From NCBI GenBank assembly GCA_002794775.1, contig NBAY01000083.1:62001-126000 (forward strand): a stretch of 64,000 bases of DNA, read 5' to 3'. The first letter of the stretch is position 1. The number at the start of each line of letters is the position of its first letter. Below are positions 1-11,963 of the stretch, one piece after another. Source of the stretch: Porodaedalea pini (lineage: Eukaryota > Basidiomycota > Agaricomycetes > Hymenochaetales > Hymenochaetaceae). The position numbers and the translations under genes are program-made. The notes under the pieces were generated by a model. It did not search any database. It was given only the letters and a program-made list of their open reading frames with translations, and had not been told where the DNA came from.

Positions 1-2290
1 AGGTATAGAAATGCCTTTTAATATTCTTGAGAACGACGATAAACTTAATTCATCGTCCACCAGGTTAAATATTTCTGGGTACGTGTTATGAGATATAACA
101 CATATGGCAGAAGTTACAGCCTTTTTCATAAGTCCTGCGACACGTGCATGTCACGTGAAGTGAACCGCGTCAGAGCCAAAGTGTCGAAAAATTAGAATGA
201 ATGCCTATTTTCTCTGTGAATTCTGCACAGAACCTGCTCACTAAGTACTCAAAAAAAAGGCATGGTTATCAGGAGAAGAAATAAGTAAAATAGGGAGCAA
301 TAAATTGACTGTGTAGGTGGGTGGAGATCAAACAAGTGCAGCTGGTCTGTTCTCTCACCCATTTCCACTGAGATTCAAAAATTATGGCTCCCCTACATCT
401 ACCTATAAAATTCTTTCCTGTGAATGTAAATTAAGTATATGACTATACCAACATCTCCTGCAAGTTTGAAGCTAATCCATTCAGTATTCATGGTCTAGCA
501 GCAACATTTGTGTTCTACTCTGCAAGACCTGTTGTGAGAAAAGGAGGGTGGAAAGAGCTTGAAGTGGAACACAAATCTTGCTGCTGGACCATGAATACTG
601 AATGGATTGGCTTCAAACTTGCAGGAGATGTTGATATAGTCATATACTTAATTTACAGACACAGGAAAGAATTTTATAGGTAGATGTAGGGGAGCCATAA
701 TTTTTGAATCTCAGTGGAAATGGGTGAGAGAACAGACCAGCTGCACTTGTTTGATCTCCACCCACCTACACAGTCAATTTATTGCTCCCTATTTTACATA
801 TTTCTTCTCCTGAGAACCATGCCTTTTTTTTGAGTACTTAGTGAGCAGGTTTTGTGCAGAATTCACAGAGAAAATAGGCATTCATTCTAATTTTTCGACA
901 CTTTGGCTCTGACGCGGCTCACTTCACGTGACATGCACGTGTCGCAGGACTTATGAAAATGGCTGTAAGAATGCTTATGGACAACGCAAAGGGATCTTTT
1001 AAGAACAATGTCAACATTGTCTATTTTGCGGTGAGTTATATGAACAAACTAACCTGCTCCTGACTTATTAAAAACAAAACTTGTTCATTTGAACTGACAT
1101 TAGAATCGATACATTGGAATATTGGGCGCGGTCGCTCCTTTACTCTGTGAGTAATATTTCACAGGGTCATCGACTCTTCCGGCTAGCCATTCTCACTCAA
1201 CTGTTCCTAAAGGGAATTCGTCCAAAGCAAATCTTCCACTGTAGGTCTCGCAACTATGATTACAATATGATCGGTAATGACTATCGCATATACTAGATGT
1301 AAGCAGGAAGAGTTCAAACCTATTTCTGAGATCGCTGAGACTTCCAAGGCAACTTTGGTATATGGACTCGGAATGTATCTTGTAAGTTACATCGACCTAG
1401 CTGGATAATACACATCACCGATGGAAGAGCTAGTCTGGTCCACTATCGTCTTAATAGACTGTAAGTGTATCATTGTAATGTGATGAATCTCACTTGGAGT
1501 AACTCTTGCCTACAGATATTCTTATGATCCGGGTTCTCGCGCTATACTCCCGAGGCAAGTCTATCGGAAATTACTAGTAACATATCACTTTACTAATAAT
1601 CTATAGATAAGAGGCTGGAAATATGTCTCAAATCATTACTTGCATTCGAAGCATTATTCAAGCTGGGAATTAGTATTCACGCCACTTTAGCTCAAGAAAG
1701 TGAGTCTGTGTTAAACTGGCTGGAATAGAATATAACTTTGGAGTTAGTTGCTGCCTTTGACCTTGGAGAAGGCGTCATGGTTTGTGGCGCTAATAAGTTC
1801 ATACCGTCAATATGGATATGGGTACTTCTAGAATGGTAAATAGTTGGAACTGAATTGAACCATTACTGAATCTTAGAGCACAGGTGCATCCCAACAGTTT
1901 ATGGGGTTATGCTCATGGTGCTGGCTCTCTATATGGCTACCAAGTACTGGAGAACATCTGCAGGCTTCGATGGCTATACTCTTGTCAAGGTCCTTATCCA
2001 AGACCAAGTCATTTACTTTTTTCTGTGAGTAGAATGGATCCTTGCTTGCCCTGACTCGTCTGACAAGCTTGACCAGCGCTATCTCCAGCTGTGTTTTCAA
2101 CATCATGGAGATTAAGATTGAAGTATCGAACGACCTCTTGGCAGGTCTTCTGCAGATCCTGGGAACCCCTTCTTTCCTTTCGCTCCTAGGCAGCCGGATG
2201 CTTGTTAATTTAAAGGAGGCAGGGGAGCGAGGGCTCAATGAGGGGACGAGCTACAGGATGAAATCCCTGAGCAATATGGAGTTCTCTTAG
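1..2290 (+). CDS. DUF6533-type membrane protein, copy A (5' end outside window)
   Basis: Multi-exon gene for a polytopic membrane protein of the fungal DUF6533 family, whose function is unknown. The first exon lies left of the window. Visible exons include a 15-nt micro-exon at 64-78 coding VKYFW, 992-1030 (GSFKNNVNIVYFA) and 1104-1146 (NRYIGILGAVAPLL). Later exons code DILMIRVLALYSR and DKRLEICLKSLLAFEALFKL, then the block containing MLMVLALYMATKYWRTSAGF. The last exon ends MLVNLKEAGERGLNEGTSYR and stops at 2290. The DxEVxxxW...NRY pattern is the family hallmark. No stop was seen in the exons checked. The intron after the micro-exon is enlarged to about 0.9 kb by a hairpin transposon (117-965). 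One intron seems to use a GC donor after SR (about 1554). Whether the enlarged intron is still spliced cannot be judged from sequence. Confidence 0.75.
117..965. mobile_element. 849-bp hairpin MITE, copy 1 (TA target site)
   Basis: Near-perfect palindromic element. Arms at 117-514 and 569-965 are inverted copies around a 54-bp spacer. The ends read CAGCC and GGCTG and are flanked by TA on both sides, which is the Tc1/mariner-type target duplication. It has no coding capacity, so it must be non-autonomous. Two CACGTG hexamers lie 11 bp apart near each end (141-146 and 152-157 on the left). It lies in an intron of DUF6533 copy A. Confidence 0.93.
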
Positions 2291-3179
2291 AGTTATTGAG
2301 AAGAATCAAAGGTGGTTTCTTTTGCTTCGTTCTGTGGTCAAGCAAATACTGATACTGATAGCCGTGTATAGTAGAACTGCTTAGAATGATTCATACAAGT
2401 CTGGGCTTGAGCGAGGCCTGAACATTTGGTTCCGAAGCTTTTTTTCATTGGACTCATATTCTCACTTCATATGACATTTGGCTTGGCTAAATTATTGTAG
2501 CGTCGTCTCTGCTTATGGTTTTTTGGTTTGATATTACGCCTGTGTTGTAGTTCGTGTATTATCTATTGCAGGAGTCTCAATACTCTATAAGACTTCCGAA
2601 TATCGGAGAATGTCAGCTGGACTCATTCAAACATACTTATCAATCTGCACAACAGAGCCGTTTAGACGGAAGCATGCACACCGGCTAAACATCCTGATTT
2701 CATATTTCTCTTTTCCTTTCTGGCACAAGTATTGATTTTTCCTTTCCTTTTACTTATCGTATCCCCGTTACTTGTAAATTATAAGTACTTATGTACTGTA
2801 TCGTATGTTATTCCCTTTTTGCTTGTCGTTACCGCCGCACTGTATGTAACATACTGCCACCGCCATGCTCAGCTTCTGCTCTGGCGTAGAGAGATCTGGT
2901 ACCGTACGTGGAAATCTGCACCTCTTCTATGAATGATGTCCCGTGTGACATCGGTTAGCAATATCAATGCGCCGAATTTCATCCACAAAACAGATTCCTA
3001 TCAGAGTTGGCAAGTGACGAAGCGTGAAGCTCACCTGGAAGAGTTATCATAAGTGCAGCACTCGCGAGACAATAGCCTCGGCATAGTGGAAGACCCATAG
3101 TTTGAAACTGCTGACGCTTGAGCCAGCGTTGTCGCCTGTTGTATCTGCAGCATCCCGTCTTTCATGCTAGAGACAGACA
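2291..3179. other. Intergenic, no gene recognised
   Basis: Follows the stop of DUF6533 copy A. Short open frames such as 2732-2932 are hydrophobic but have no family signature and no conserved partner after copy B. I see no gene here. Confidence 0.5.
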
Positions 3180-3785
3180 TTGCCATCCTGATACATATGC
3201 TAGGGCTTAGCTATTGGGAAACTCGTCGTATCTCTGCATTCTGGGAAGTCTGATGTTGGTGAGTTCGAAGGAGGCGGGAGAGGCGAACCTCAAAGTGAGC
3301 ACAAACTATAGTCTGGGAACAATGAGCGCCATGGAATTTGCTTAGCTCCGAAAACGTGGCTAAGGTGGAATAGTTTCATACTTGAATAGCGTCATACGCG
3401 CAGGCTTTTAAGATGTTGTGTAAATAATTAGGTGTTGTCGTACTCACCGATTTTCAGCCGCTTAGTCCTGACTTGGCATCTGTTTGCTCCAAAATGCCTT
3501 CTCAGAGCCGATGATCCCTTACGCATTCAGTTTGCTGCGACGGACTCCTCCGAATCTGGATATGATATCGGGCTGCTTGCCTTGTTCGTCGTTAGCTTTA
3601 GTCTCGCTATAATCAAATTAATTTGAATCTCGCAGATAACACACTGATGCGATCGAAAGAATGGGGACTGTGATGTTTGTCGATTTGAGATGCGAGTGGA
3701 TTGCGTACGAACTTTGAAATATTCCATTGGACTAGTGACAACTTTGCCAAAAGTCCTTTTCTTCAGATAGACCATATAGATGTCA
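3180..3785. repeat. Duplicated segment, copy 1, with DUF6533 C-terminal remnant
   Basis: Closely matches 8761-9340 over about 570 bp. It begins with a decayed DUF6533 tail (about 3210-3345) still showing LGSLMLVSSKEAGEANLK-like coding and a terminal MEFA-like end with stop at 3345. The following 430 bp is also shared with the second copy, including on the minus strand an open frame (3527-3775) with YFKVRTQ. That frame is open in both copies but differs in length. The segment lies about 0.9 kb downstream of copy A, as its partner lies downstream of copy B. Confidence 0.75.
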
Positions 3786-6173
3786 CCATCCTCGACGTTG
3801 TCGCTTCAAAAGGAGCGTTTCGGTTTCCTTGTGTGCGCGAGAATCGTGGAACCATCCCGTCAGAATATGAAGCGGTCGCCTTCGACTCATGACCCACAAG
3901 CTACAGAAACAGCGGGTTGAGTGGGTGAAGCAGTGTGGAGGGAAATAAAGCTGGACGCGCAAGGGCATTGGAGACAGAGCACAACAGGCAAAAAAAAAGA
4001 GCAAGAATGACGCCTGGGTCGGTAACTTTGTCGCGTGCAGGAAAGCTTGTGGCTAACGAGGACGCGGAAATGAGGCAGTGTGGGACCAGGCGTCGAAGTG
4101 AGTAGTGCAACCGGGTTAGTGCAGATCCTTAGCTGGCGATCACCACAGACTTCAATGGCTGTGCGCCTGTTGTCACACACGATGACCGCAATCTTTCTCC
4201 ACCGAGCAATGCGCACGGATACGCGGGAGTGAATGCAGAAGGCGATGAGGACGACGAGCCTCGCTCAACACCGACACAGTGTTTGGACTACTTCGATTTG
4301 CACCCCGAACGTTATCCCGCAAACTACAACGAGCATTGCCGGTCAAGTACACCCGCATACGAGTATGAGGCACGTCCAGCCACAGCGAAGGCGATTCTGA
4401 GCCAATACTTCATTTGGAGATGGCGAGCGCCAGGCGAATGACAATTCCCGGGTACACGCACTCATTGACGCGAGCCAAACCGTTGTGATCATGATCTCAC
4501 GAAGATTGAGCCGATGATCTTACGTGCTGTAATGGGCATTAATATTGGTAACAGCTTAAGACCGTCATCTGCGACACAGAACAAGGGTGCGAGTCTCGTA
4601 ATGCATTGTGAGTGTCAGCGTCAGTCGACGTACCCTGTGGTACAAACAATCCCCATGGCAGCGTCCTTTCAGGTTCAAAACGCCTTCACGACTTCCCGTT
4701 CGTTCGTCGTTACTGCCTCAAGAGGAGGATCCTGTATCAATCCCAGCGCGGTGCCGAAGAGGGAGGAAGCGGAGTAGACTGTTCGCTCTTGCTATCGTGC
4801 TCATTAATTGGTCCTATCGACATCCCGTACACCTGCCGACCTCTCCGACCATAATGATCATCAGCTATGGTAGAGATTCATCTTCTAAATCATGCAGTGT
4901 ACAACACATTTGTTCCCTTCCTGCATCTCAAGCTCTCAGTTATCACAGCAGACAAGATAGCTCCGTACTCCTCTTAGGCGACGTCTTCCTCAGTATGACT
5001 TTCGATGTTCGCAGAAGGTGGCATGTGGCATCGTCGTGTGCTCCAGCCCAAAGCCAGAATTCGCTATCACACTCATCCGAGGATCGCATCGTCCTGCGGT
5101 GTAATCTTTTGATCCATACGGTTGTCACTAGCATGATAGCCACCTTTCGCTTAGATGCCGAGTTATACAAAGTAGCTAGAAGAAATCTAGCACCTTAGTG
5201 ACGACAGCATCGCACTTCAGCGGGAATACTATGTTGATGAACAGCATCTCGTCAATGAACCCACAAATAGTTTGGCGCAGGCATGCAAAATTTAGTTCCG
5301 GTGCTGGACTCCACATGTGCAGCTCCAACCAACAAGGCTTTTTGACAGCGTTCTGGGGCATGTAATGCGGTCCATCCGGGAATGAGTTGTGTCTCATGGT
5401 ATACGAGCTCAGTACCGAGCGATGCAATCACGGTAATAATAAATGGCCGTGTACATCAAGTGCCAAAGGAAAGAAGCCTGTCTGGCGCACCTTAGTCAAG
5501 CCCATTGATCACTGTATTATCAAACTTCGACTCCCGCGCAGATCCAGTAACTTCCATTGCTTTGAGACTGTTCACCGGTGTAACAGTGGTCCTGCCCACG
5601 CTCCACGACGGAAGAGCTGGAACCTCGAGTCGCCTAGTGTCCGACCTTTGTATCGAGATCAGATTTCCTTTGGCTTCAGTTCATAATTCAATATGGGAAC
5701 AATGCGATGCTGCCAGTTCAGATTGTAACTCATATTGCATCACTAATTTTTCTCGAGTCTTGCCATGCGACTTCTCATGCACCTTGGGACATCTATACAC
5801 TCCGCTATCTACGAACAGTGCCAATACAGGGCAAGGTCTGGAGCATTAACTCGTACTCTTCCGCAGAGAACCAGAGTCAAAGCGTCATCCCATGGAAGTC
5901 TTTCTCTCTTCCCATCTCAGGAGATCACGGCGCTAATCTGCACTCCTCTTGTTCTAAATTTTTGTTGCTTTCAAGTTGATTGAAGCACATGCTACGGAAC
6001 TTTCATTCGGATGCGACTGCCTCGGACGATGGAATGCAGATAGAGCGTCTGTCCATGAATCCTTTCGTTTGCTATGCCCTTCTTTCCTGTTTGACGTCCC
6101 TCTTCTTACTCGGCAGCTGACTCGGAATAGAATTTTTAGCACGCATCAATTCTACTTGCGAAAATCTCCACAG
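3786..6173. other. Intergenic, no gene recognised
   Basis: Several overlapping open frames up to 196 codons exist (for example 4608-5198 plus). They have no recognisable domain, no intron-exon logic and overlapping competitors in other frames. I see no supported gene, RNA or repeat. Confidence 0.5.
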
Positions 6174-6174
6174 G

Positions 6175-6183
6175 CATATATAG
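6175..6183 (+). promoter_or_regulatory. TATA-like element of DUF6533 copy B
   Basis: CATATATAG lies 97 bp upstream of the ATG at 6274. Similar TATA elements lie 84-92 bp upstream of the start codons of copies D and F, so the core promoter spacing looks conserved. Confidence 0.5.
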
Positions 6184-6273
6184 AGCCGCAAACACCACAC
6201 AGAACACTAGAAGCCCACCCTTCTGAGTCTTCATCTAGTCAATCTCAGCTGAACGAGAAATCCGGTCTAGCAG

Positions 6274-7864
6274 ATGTCTCTCATCGTCCGATCTGGAGTC
6301 CAAACGTACGATCCCAGTTTGGTCCCGTCCTATGTTTCGGCAACAACTATTGGCCAGTGCTTTCAAGTAGCAATAATGACTATTTTGGTCTATGATACAA
6401 GTACGCTTGAAAGATAAATTATTAACAGTAATTTAGAGAGGATTTGATGGCTACGCCAGTCACTACCATGGATAAGGAGGTAGGCAAATTGGTTTCTGTC
6501 CACCCGTGTCAGAAGAATTTTCTAATGTGTCACACACCAGGTCCGGTATTTCTGGGTATGGCTTACGACTAGATCAGTGGTCGACTCTCATTTATGGAAA
6601 ACTTGAAGGGATCTTTTGGGAATTCAGTCAACATTGTTTATTTTGCGGTGAGTAGCATCAATTCCAGTGCATACTTCGACTTGGAATTTACATTTATTAG
6701 AACAAATATATTGGTATTCTGGGTGCTGCTTCAAGTTTGGTCGGTGAGCAGTTGGCCTACATATTGGTAACCTTATATGCTGACATTCTCGTCTGACCAC
6801 CTTCAAAGGGAGCGCATACAATTTAAATGTTCTTCAGTGTGTCTTTGAAAAATAAACCTTACACATCGCAAAATCACCATTGAACATAGGTGTAAGAGAC
6901 AAAGTACCTGGGTTATCGATAGGATTATTAACACTTCTCAGGCAAATTTGCTGCCTGGACCCAGAGCTTGACAAGTAAGCTCAAAGCTAACCGGAAAGCA
7001 CATTTTGTTGACTTTAGATTCAGTCTTGTCCACAATTATTTTGATTGACTGTAAGTGTGGTCGATTGTATGGTGATGGATTTTGTCGATAACACCTTTGT
7101 CTACAGATATCCTTATTATGCGAGTTCTTGCATTCTACTCCAGAGGTACGTATATGATTACCTATCAAAAGCAACTATTAAACCTTCAGTAGACAAAAGG
7201 CTATCAATATGCCTCAAAGCGCTGCTTATAACGGAGGCAGCTGTTAGGCTAGGCATTGTAATTTATGGCAGTGTAGCTGAAAGCAGTATGATCTAAGCTG
7301 ATTCGGTCGACGTAGGAGCTGACTTCATAATTAGTTGATGTTTTCGGCCTTGCTAAAGGTGTCACGGTTTGTGGAGCAGACTACTCTCCACCAATAATAT
7401 TGGGACTTGTCGACTGGTAAGTTATCTGAGCTGAACCAGAATGTTTCTGACATTATGGTAGGATCGTTCCAATAATATATGGACTTATACTTATGGCCCT
7501 GGCCCTCTACAAGGCTGCCGAGTATTGGGGAATGTCCGCGGGATTTAAGGGGTTCCCCCTTGTCAGAGTCCTCATACAGGATCAGGTCATTTATTTCTCC
7601 CTGTAAGAAACATTTGGAATTGTTTAGTACGCATCTGACAGTTTAGCCAGTGCCATATTTAGCTGTGTCTTGAACTTGCTGTCCTTCAAGATAACGGCAT
7701 CAATTCCCTTTGATATTGTTACATCTGTTGGGAATCCGTCTTTCCTCTGCATACTGGGCAGCCATATGCTTGTCAATTTGAAGGAAGCAGCCGAGCAGGG
7801 ACTCAACGAGGGAACAAGCTACAGGATGACGTCCAGGACAGTGAGCGCCATGGAGTTCTCTTAG
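6274..7864 (+). CDS. DUF6533-type membrane protein, copy B
   Basis: Intact-looking multi-exon gene. Exon 1 (6274-6400) codes MSLIVRSGVQTYDPSLVPSY onward to VYDT and ends in phase 1. Exon 2 is a 20-nt micro-exon (6460-6479, coding TTMDKE) and exon 3 a 15-nt micro-exon (6541-6555, VRYFW). Later exons give GSFGNSVNIVYFA, NKYIGILGAASSL, ILIMRVLAFYSR, DKRLSICLKALLITEAAVRL, then the helix containing GLILMALALYKAAEYWGMSA. The last exon ends NLKEAAEQGLNEGTSYRM and stops at 7864. Family knowledge: N-terminal DUF6533 domain and seven or so membrane helices, in agaricomycetes often in large paralog sets of unknown role. It pairs with copy A in a 5.5-kb tandem duplication. A TATA-like box lies at 6175. 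Confidence 0.85.
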
Positions 7865-8760
7865 CTCCGGAGATAATGGAAATTCTGAGTCAGTTTTCTC
7901 TGGTCAATTGATAGGATGAGCGACTAACAGTTAATGACACAGGATGCCAGAGAGCCGTTTGAGAGGGAACTTATCTCTCTCTTTTCTGATGTTGACATTA
8001 TATAGTTAGAGTTGTGGATGTATTTCTTGTCCCTTGAGATCCAATTTGACCGCCCTTATGTGACATACCCTTCCTGCCAATCATGCTCATACTCTTTCTT
8101 GTTACCTGCTGCAGTATGCCTGTTCTACGTTGAGGAGAGAGCGTGAGCACTGTCGTGACGATAATCCCATCATAAGGGAAGGCCTTTGACCTCGCGTGCG
8201 GGATCGAGTAGTCGTGGAAAGAGCCGAGAGCTTTCTTACTCCACTCACCAGCTACCTCCGCCGAAAGCCTATTTCTTCAAATGAACCATATCGCCAGGAA
8301 CTAACTTTTATCATCTCGCTGCATGTGGATCAAGTTGGCATATATATATATCTTCTGTGCTATGCTAGAAAATACCCCGTTGCTTCCCTCGACCCAAGCA
8401 ACGAAATAGAGGCACAAAGGCAGTCCCGAGAGTTAATCTGAGAACCTGCTCAATATTGAACCATAACTCTGCGCTCAGCTCCGAACATGAATAAAGTCAG
8501 CAAATCAAGTTACGAAGAAGATGGAAAGAGTTGATATTGGTCGTCATATCTTCTGCCGGTGATTATAAACTGTATGTGATGGCTTCTTCCGCGTCTTGCT
8601 CCCAGGATCGATACACCTCAACTAGCTTCGACCGACTTTTGCCTAAGAACGACCCTCCGGCGAATTAACATCATTCCTACGATGACTAGCTTGGTAACAC
8701 TCCCAGTTTCTGAGATTCATCTGGAGCAGTATTTTCAAGTAGCCGATTATCACATCGCTG
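7865..8760. other. Intergenic, no gene recognised
   Basis: Between copy B and the duplicated segment. It contains a short TA-dinucleotide run (about 8340-8350). Open frames such as 8196-8441 have no support. Confidence 0.5.
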
Positions 8761-9340
8761 ATTTGTGACTCAGGTACGCACAGATTGGTGAGCTCGAAGG
8801 AGACGGGAGAAGCGAACTCTTGATGTGAGCAAGGTATAGGCCGGGAGCAATGAGCGGCATGGAGTTTGCTGAGCTCCGAAAACACCGCTAAGGTAGAACA
8901 GTTTCATATTTGAATAGAGTCGTACACGCAGGCTTTTAGGAGGTTGTGTGAAAGATCAGGCGTTGTCGTACTCACCAACTTTCAACCGTTCAGTCTCGAC
9001 TCGGGCATCTGTTTGCTTCAAAAAGCCTCCTCAGATCCGCTTCTTGTTCATTACCCCATGCGCATTCGATTGGACTGTGATGAACTCCTCCGAATTTGTA
9101 TATGATATCGGGCTGTTTGCCTTGTTTGGTGTTAGTTTTAGTCTCGCTATAATCAAATTGATTTGAATCTCGCAGATAACACACTGATACATTCGAAAGA
9201 ATATTAATGGGGACTGTGATGTTTGTCGATTTGAGATGCGAGTGGAATTGCGTACGAACTTTGAAATATCCCATTGGACTAGTGACTACTTCGCCGAAAG
9301 CCCATTTCTTCAGATAAAACCATATTGAGGTGGAGATGCA
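8761..9340. repeat. Duplicated segment, copy 2, with DUF6533 C-terminal remnant
   Basis: Partner of 3180-3785. The DUF6533 tail remnant (about 8770-8875) has lost its stop: the TAG of copy 1 reads GAG here. The minus-strand open frame is longer in this copy (8990-9361, 123 codons). It contains LRRLFEANRCPSRDETERL, which faintly resembles helix 1-2 of a homeodomain, followed by a GTGAGT that could be a splice donor. This resemblance is too weak to name a gene. Confidence 0.7.
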
Positions 9341-10825
9341 TCTAGAGAACGTAAACCCCACTATCTCTGCAATTCAATTCGGAAATGGATAGGATGAAGA
9401 GGAGAGAGGAGGAGAAAACACCGCAGTTAGCGTCGGTGTGTGCCGGCGATATGTACTGTTACCAATCCAGATAGTGATGTGTGGTGTTTGTCTCTGAGGC
9501 TTCAGCCGTCTCAGGAGCATTAATGGGCATATTGCACGTTCCGGACTCCGATGCGACACACTAGTGAGTCTGAACGATTGCACTACGCGCGAGCTGGCGC
9601 GGAACGGTCCGATTTTTTATTTCATTCAAAAGCAAAGGTTAGAGTTTAGTCCGAGCCCAGTTAGCACGTTTAGCCGGAAAGCCTGCATGCATGAAGTGAA
9701 TCAGTTCTCGAAACCCGAAAGGTATTGATACTGGGGTGTACGTACAGCAGAAGGTCACGCGGGCATAGTAAACAGGTCGAGAGCGCTCGATCAAAAAAAT
9801 ACGTATAGCATCTCGAATGTGGCTTAGCATGTTACAGTTCTAGAACGATAAGATCCGTAAGCTCGAGATATACATAAGGATAAACTCACATTTTTCACGT
9901 GTACAGCTCAGAACGACGAAGATCTAGAGGTTGGACATGTAAATGGGTTGGTTGAGCTGCGCGAGTGAATGGAAAGGCAGGGCCCGAGCAGCCATGGCTC
10001 TGACATGAGGAAGTCGTGAGCTGGCGTAGATGTATGTTTGCGCGTTAGGAGAAGCGTGATCATGTGCGGCCCTGTCCAGATGTAAGTGCTGAAGGAGGTT
10101 TACATGCTTGATGGCGGACTAATGTCCAGATCTCAAAGCGGAACATCCTGAGTGACTCGGGTGTCATGTTTGTATGTCGAGGATGGAGTTCAGTCTGCAG
10201 AATTTGAAGCTTTGTTCGGCTCTGTTGAACCAGCAAGCTAAGACCAGCACGGGACCCATCGTTCTGCGAGCGTTCAGATGAAATAAAGTATGAAATCGAA
10301 TATGCATTCCACATCATTTTTGCTTCGAAGCTGTCTCGGCGAAACCCGGCTACGAATGGACAAAAGCACAGCAACACGCCCACGGCACGTGCACTGCGAT
10401 TATCACGATGGCAGCGCTAGCACGCCTACGACTCGAGTCATATTTCTGCCAGTTCACTCTTGGCCTTTTACTCCTATCTGCCTCGCGTGCTCTCATCCTT
10501 CATCCCCAGCGTGAACATACACGCATCACGATCACCATCCGTAACGTGTAACCGCCGAGCGCCGCACACGCCCCAGCCATCCGCGTCCGTCGCGACCGTA
10601 ACGGAGAGGAGCGCAGACGGGTTTTTTTGTATCAAATCAAGACCAAAATCAGATCGGAGGCTGACAAGCTCGGTGGCCCTGTCCGTGACTAGCTGGGTTT
10701 GAATCACCCCATCGGTGGCTCCGAGCGGTGGGTATTTAGTAACATTCATAGTTGACGCAGACACCGGTACGTGCGCTCCCCAACATATCGTCCTCACTCA
10801 AAGTGTCTGGGTCCACTGATTCCGG
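9341..10825. other. Intergenic, no gene recognised
   Basis: Mixed-composition sequence. The minus-strand frame 10060-10383 (107 codons) and plus-strand frames near 10290-10702 overlap each other and carry no recognised motif. The right end is the promoter of the small gene at 10939. Confidence 0.45.
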
Positions 10826-10831
10826 ATCGCA

Positions 10832-10838
10832 TATATAA
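10832..10838 (+). promoter_or_regulatory. TATA box of the 71-residue protein gene
   Basis: TATATAA lies 101 bp upstream of the chosen ATG at 10939, with a pyrimidine-rich stretch between. Confidence 0.5.
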
Positions 10839-10938
10839 CAGCGTGATATCCAGAACACTTGTTCTTCTGCTCCGAACGCCCCTACTTAACCCCAAACCCA
10901 AACCCGGACCCATCGATTTTACACCCCCGTCGCACCAG

Positions 10939-11154
10939 ATGGCCATGCGTCCTTTCAACGTCTATGTTCATCCAGATTTCTCTTACCAGCCGTACGAGTC
11001 CTACCACGGTTCGAACACAGTGCCCTCGCGTCGGATTGCTCTCGCACTCGTCATCATTAGTGCTGGCGCCGCGCTCGCGGTACACCGTTATGCACCGGAC
11101 GTCCTCGCACCTATCCTCGGCCCACTAGGGCTCAGCTCGCTCATTCCGCTGTAG
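10939..11154 (+). CDS. Small single-membrane-segment protein, 71 residues
   Basis: Intronless open frame beginning MAMRPFNVYVHPDFSYQPYE. It has one hydrophobic helix at about residues 34-50 (IALALVIISAGAALAVHRY) and a proline/leucine-rich tail ending at 11154. The same frame opens upstream at 10771. I prefer the internal start at 10939 because it follows a TATA box and a CACCAG context and removes a low-complexity leader. The topology, a short polar N-terminus plus one helix and a short tail, resembles small organelle-membrane proteins. I do not recognise the family. It has no neighbour on the same strand within 3 kb. Confidence 0.6.
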   Translation: MAMRPFNVYVHPDFSYQPYESYHGSNTVPSRRIALALVIISAGAALAVHRYAPDVLAPILGPLGLSSLIPL

Positions 11155-11963
11155 ATCACGTTGGATTTGTCGGTGATGAAGTATTCCTTGGTTTCTATTC
11201 TATAGTGCGTATTCCGCCTTCTGTTTCAACAATTGCCGCTGACTCCGGACGGTGGCTCCCAATCACTAGTCTTTATCGCGGCACTTTCGTTCCGCCTTGA
11301 CATATGCACGATGCTAGCCATCGATAGTGCGCCACCATCACCAGCTCAAAGGATCATACGCCCGAACTGCACGCAACGACGTCGCACTCGCCCGTCAAGT
11401 CGGACAGCATAATCATTCCAGCATTACGTCCGTCACTGTATTCCGTGTATCACCTCTCCATCCTACTGTCATCCTATTCTATTGTACATGCCAACTCATA
11501 TCTAAACTGGATTCGTGCTCTCCATTCTCTCCGTATTTCGGTTCATCGCGTTTCCTCCATTCCATCTGGAACTACGTGTGCCCTCGCATCTCATTTCGGG
11601 TCCGCACTGTTGCTGTCCATTGCCATCTTTCCACTGCCATTGTGATCATTGTCGCACCGCTCACTTACATCGCCTCATGTAGGTGACCGCTCTCATCATT
11701 TCATGCGTACGACAATCAGATTGCCTATTTGTATTTTTCGCATGCTTAGAGTGAAAAATAAAAGACAAAAGATGCAGTTGAAACATGTTCACTAAACAGT
11801 TGGCATTGGGATTACTGCTAGAGACGGGACAAAAGGCAAGTAGCAGGATGCTACCATGTCAGTGTCATCCGTCGCTTTTTGCAAGCAAGTTTTCAGCGTG
11901 TCAGGCACGAAAGGACCAAGTAGCATGTGAATCTCAGCATTCCAAAAAAAGAAATATTTATTG
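11155..11963. other. Intergenic, no gene recognised
   Basis: 3' flank of the 71-residue gene, pyrimidine-rich on the plus strand between 11400 and 11700. The frames 11327-11686 and 11445-11645 overlap out of register and are not supported. Confidence 0.45.

Noticed and set aside
117..965. Possible retroviral or LTR origin of the 849-bp repeats
   Set aside because: The arms are inverted, not direct, and are flanked by TA. There is no coding capacity and no primer-binding site.
1873..2238. Minus-strand frame of 121 codons across the end of DUF6533 copy A
   Set aside because: It is the reverse strand of well-supported DUF6533 exons. The same shadow appears in copies B and D.
4608..5198. Plus-strand frame of 196 codons
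   Set aside because: No domain, overlapped by frames in two other registers, not conserved after copy B.
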